From: an uncultured bacterium
GTDB lineage: Bacteria; Bacillota; Clostridia; Oscillospirales; Ruminococcaceae
Direction: 5' to 3'
NCBI GenBank assembly: GCA_905215965.1
Contig: CAJMSD010000001.1
Coordinates: forward strand, 418,788-482,787
Length of the DNA stretch: 64,000 nucleotides
Part shown: positions 63,266 to 64,000 of the stretch, piece by piece
How the letters are laid out: each line of letters begins with the position of its first letter
How positions within the stretch are numbered: position 1 is the stretch's first letter
The notes under the pieces: generated by a model
The model's database searches: none
What the model saw: the letters and a program-made list of their open reading frames with translations, nothing else
Told to the model about the DNA's origin: nothing
Program-made: the position numbers and the translations under genes

Positions 63266-63474
63266 AATGTGATGGGATATGAGCACAATTAAAAAATGAA
63301 TTAAATACAATTATTAATCCATAATTAAAGCTTAGACGTTAAAATTTGTTTTGATGTGAGTGAAGATTATCTTGTAACTTTGAAGAATTTTAGGACTTGT
63401 TCACATAAGCAATTGAGAATAATTGTATATGTTTTGCACGGTTACTATGTGTAATAAAGAAATGAGGGTGCATT
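63243..63474 (+). other. Long conserved leader, copy 2
   Basis: Parallel to 62324-62602; the downstream stretch 63358-63432 is very similar to the other copy. About 210 nt from the weak -10 to the next ATG. Confidence 0.65.
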
Positions 63475-64000
63475 ATGAGTATTTGTGATTTTGAAGAATC
63501 TGCATCATATAAAATTAGTAAACATTTATATAATGCACAAAAAGAATTTATCGTTTTGGGCCTTTGCGGTAAAGTGGGGTCTGGTGTATCTGAAGTTGCG
63601 GAAATTCTAGAACAGCCCTTTGAAAAATTGCATCTTCCACAACCTGGATTCCAAGATCATGATTCATATGATGCACATGAATATCGTATTCTCTATGCAT
63701 ATGCCAAAAGAAATTGGAATGAAATTTATAAAATTCGGACTAGTTCTCTTATTACAAGGCACATACTTACAGAAAGTGAAGACAGAATGTGTAAGTTTCT
63801 TGCATGGATCACGTCGAATAATGAAGATCAAGAAGATGACGGAAATGAAAAATATTTAGAACATGTGAACTCCTTTTTCAATTGTGAAATGTCTTTTAGC
63901 ATAGAAGAGTATTATGGTAAGTATGATGTGTCCCCCATACTGTGGACAAAAATTTTGCAGCCCTGGACAATGAAGATGAAGCATCCAGAGGCATTTGCTC
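63475..64000 (+). CDS. P-loop protein, possibly anti-phage dCTP deaminase N-terminus (partial)
   Basis: 175 codons visible; runs off the right edge. ATG with GAGGGTG 4 bases upstream. Residues 27-45 read FIVLGLCGKVGSGVSEVAEI, a P-loop with an extra Gly, followed by helices with HEYRILYAYAKRNWNEIYKIRTSSL. This order is reminiscent of the kinase-like N-terminal domain of defence dCTP deaminases, from memory; the deaminase motif would lie outside the window. Under a LytTR-type element. Confidence 0.5.
   Translation, partial: MSICDFEESASYKISKHLYNAQKEFIVLGLCGKVGSGVSEVAEILEQPFEKLHLPQPGFQDHDSYDAHEYRILYAYAKRNWNEIYKIRTSSLITRHILTESEDRMCKFLAWITSNNEDQEDDGNEKYLEHVNSFFNCEMSFSIEEYYGKYDVSPILWTKILQPWTMKMKHPEAFA

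Overview
The window looks like a chromosome segment from a gut-type low-GC Clostridia, most likely Ruminococcus or a relative in the Oscillospiraceae. This rests on the T-box-controlled tRNA synthetase genes, TTGACA-N17-TATAAT promoters, strong GGAGG ribosome sites, small families typical of clostridial mobile elements (DUF6103-, DUF3789-, DUF6329-like), a MobP3-type relaxase and a cyclic-lactone quorum-sensing system. The species was not determined.

Positions 1-14.9 kb are ordinary core genome: the start of an ACT-domain protein, a heterodimeric ABC exporter, a lipoprotein, NAD(P)HX repair enzyme nnr, a small membrane protein, pheS-pheT behind a T-box with a TTC (Phe) specifier, a DUF2975/XRE pair, and a second T-box with a TAC (Tyr) specifier in front of a radical SAM gene and tyrS. 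A tRNA-Thr gene at 14.8 kb ends this section.

From 14826 to 21999 a 7.2-kb element sits in the 3' end of tRNA-Thr. It is bounded by an exact 45-bp duplication and carries a tyrosine integrase, XRE repressor, excisionase-like protein, small unknown genes and a 1.4-kb non-coding block full of TCGA-centred palindromes and TCACCCA repeats, possibly a replication region. Between 22 and 25.2 kb lie gene debris, a TetR/CPBP pair, tRNA-Arg and tRNA-Lys. From 25.6 to 31.5 kb is a decayed mobilizable element: truncated conjugation genes, a C40-type wall hydrolase, a candidate oriT, a MobP3 relaxase and a tyrosine recombinase flanked by a perfect 23-bp inverted repeat.

From 31.9 to 34.8 kb is a complete agr-type quorum-sensing operon (LytTR regulator, histidine kinase, autoinducer peptide, AgrB). 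Next to it is a 3280-residue secreted RHS/YD-repeat protein (C-type lectin, VWA, Ig-like repeats, RHS core, HYD1-like ADP-ribosyltransferase tip). It is followed by about 8 kb of headless alternative toxin tips, each with its own immunity gene, some built on RHS core and some on HINT (intein-like) pretoxin domains. This resembles a store of silent cassettes for swapping the toxin tip by homologous recombination.

From 53.5 to 62.3 kb is another mobile region: sigma-like protein, MazF, three adjacent serine recombinase-family genes, a Phd/ParE pair and an amidoligase (frameshifted)/gamma-glutamylcyclotransferase module. At the right end two genes, a membrane-anchored unknown and a P-loop protein running off the window, each follow a near-duplicate 240-nt leader that starts with the direct-repeat box also seen upstream of the autoinducer gene. 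I infer that the agr system controls these genes, which may be defence genes; this is the most interesting signal in the window.
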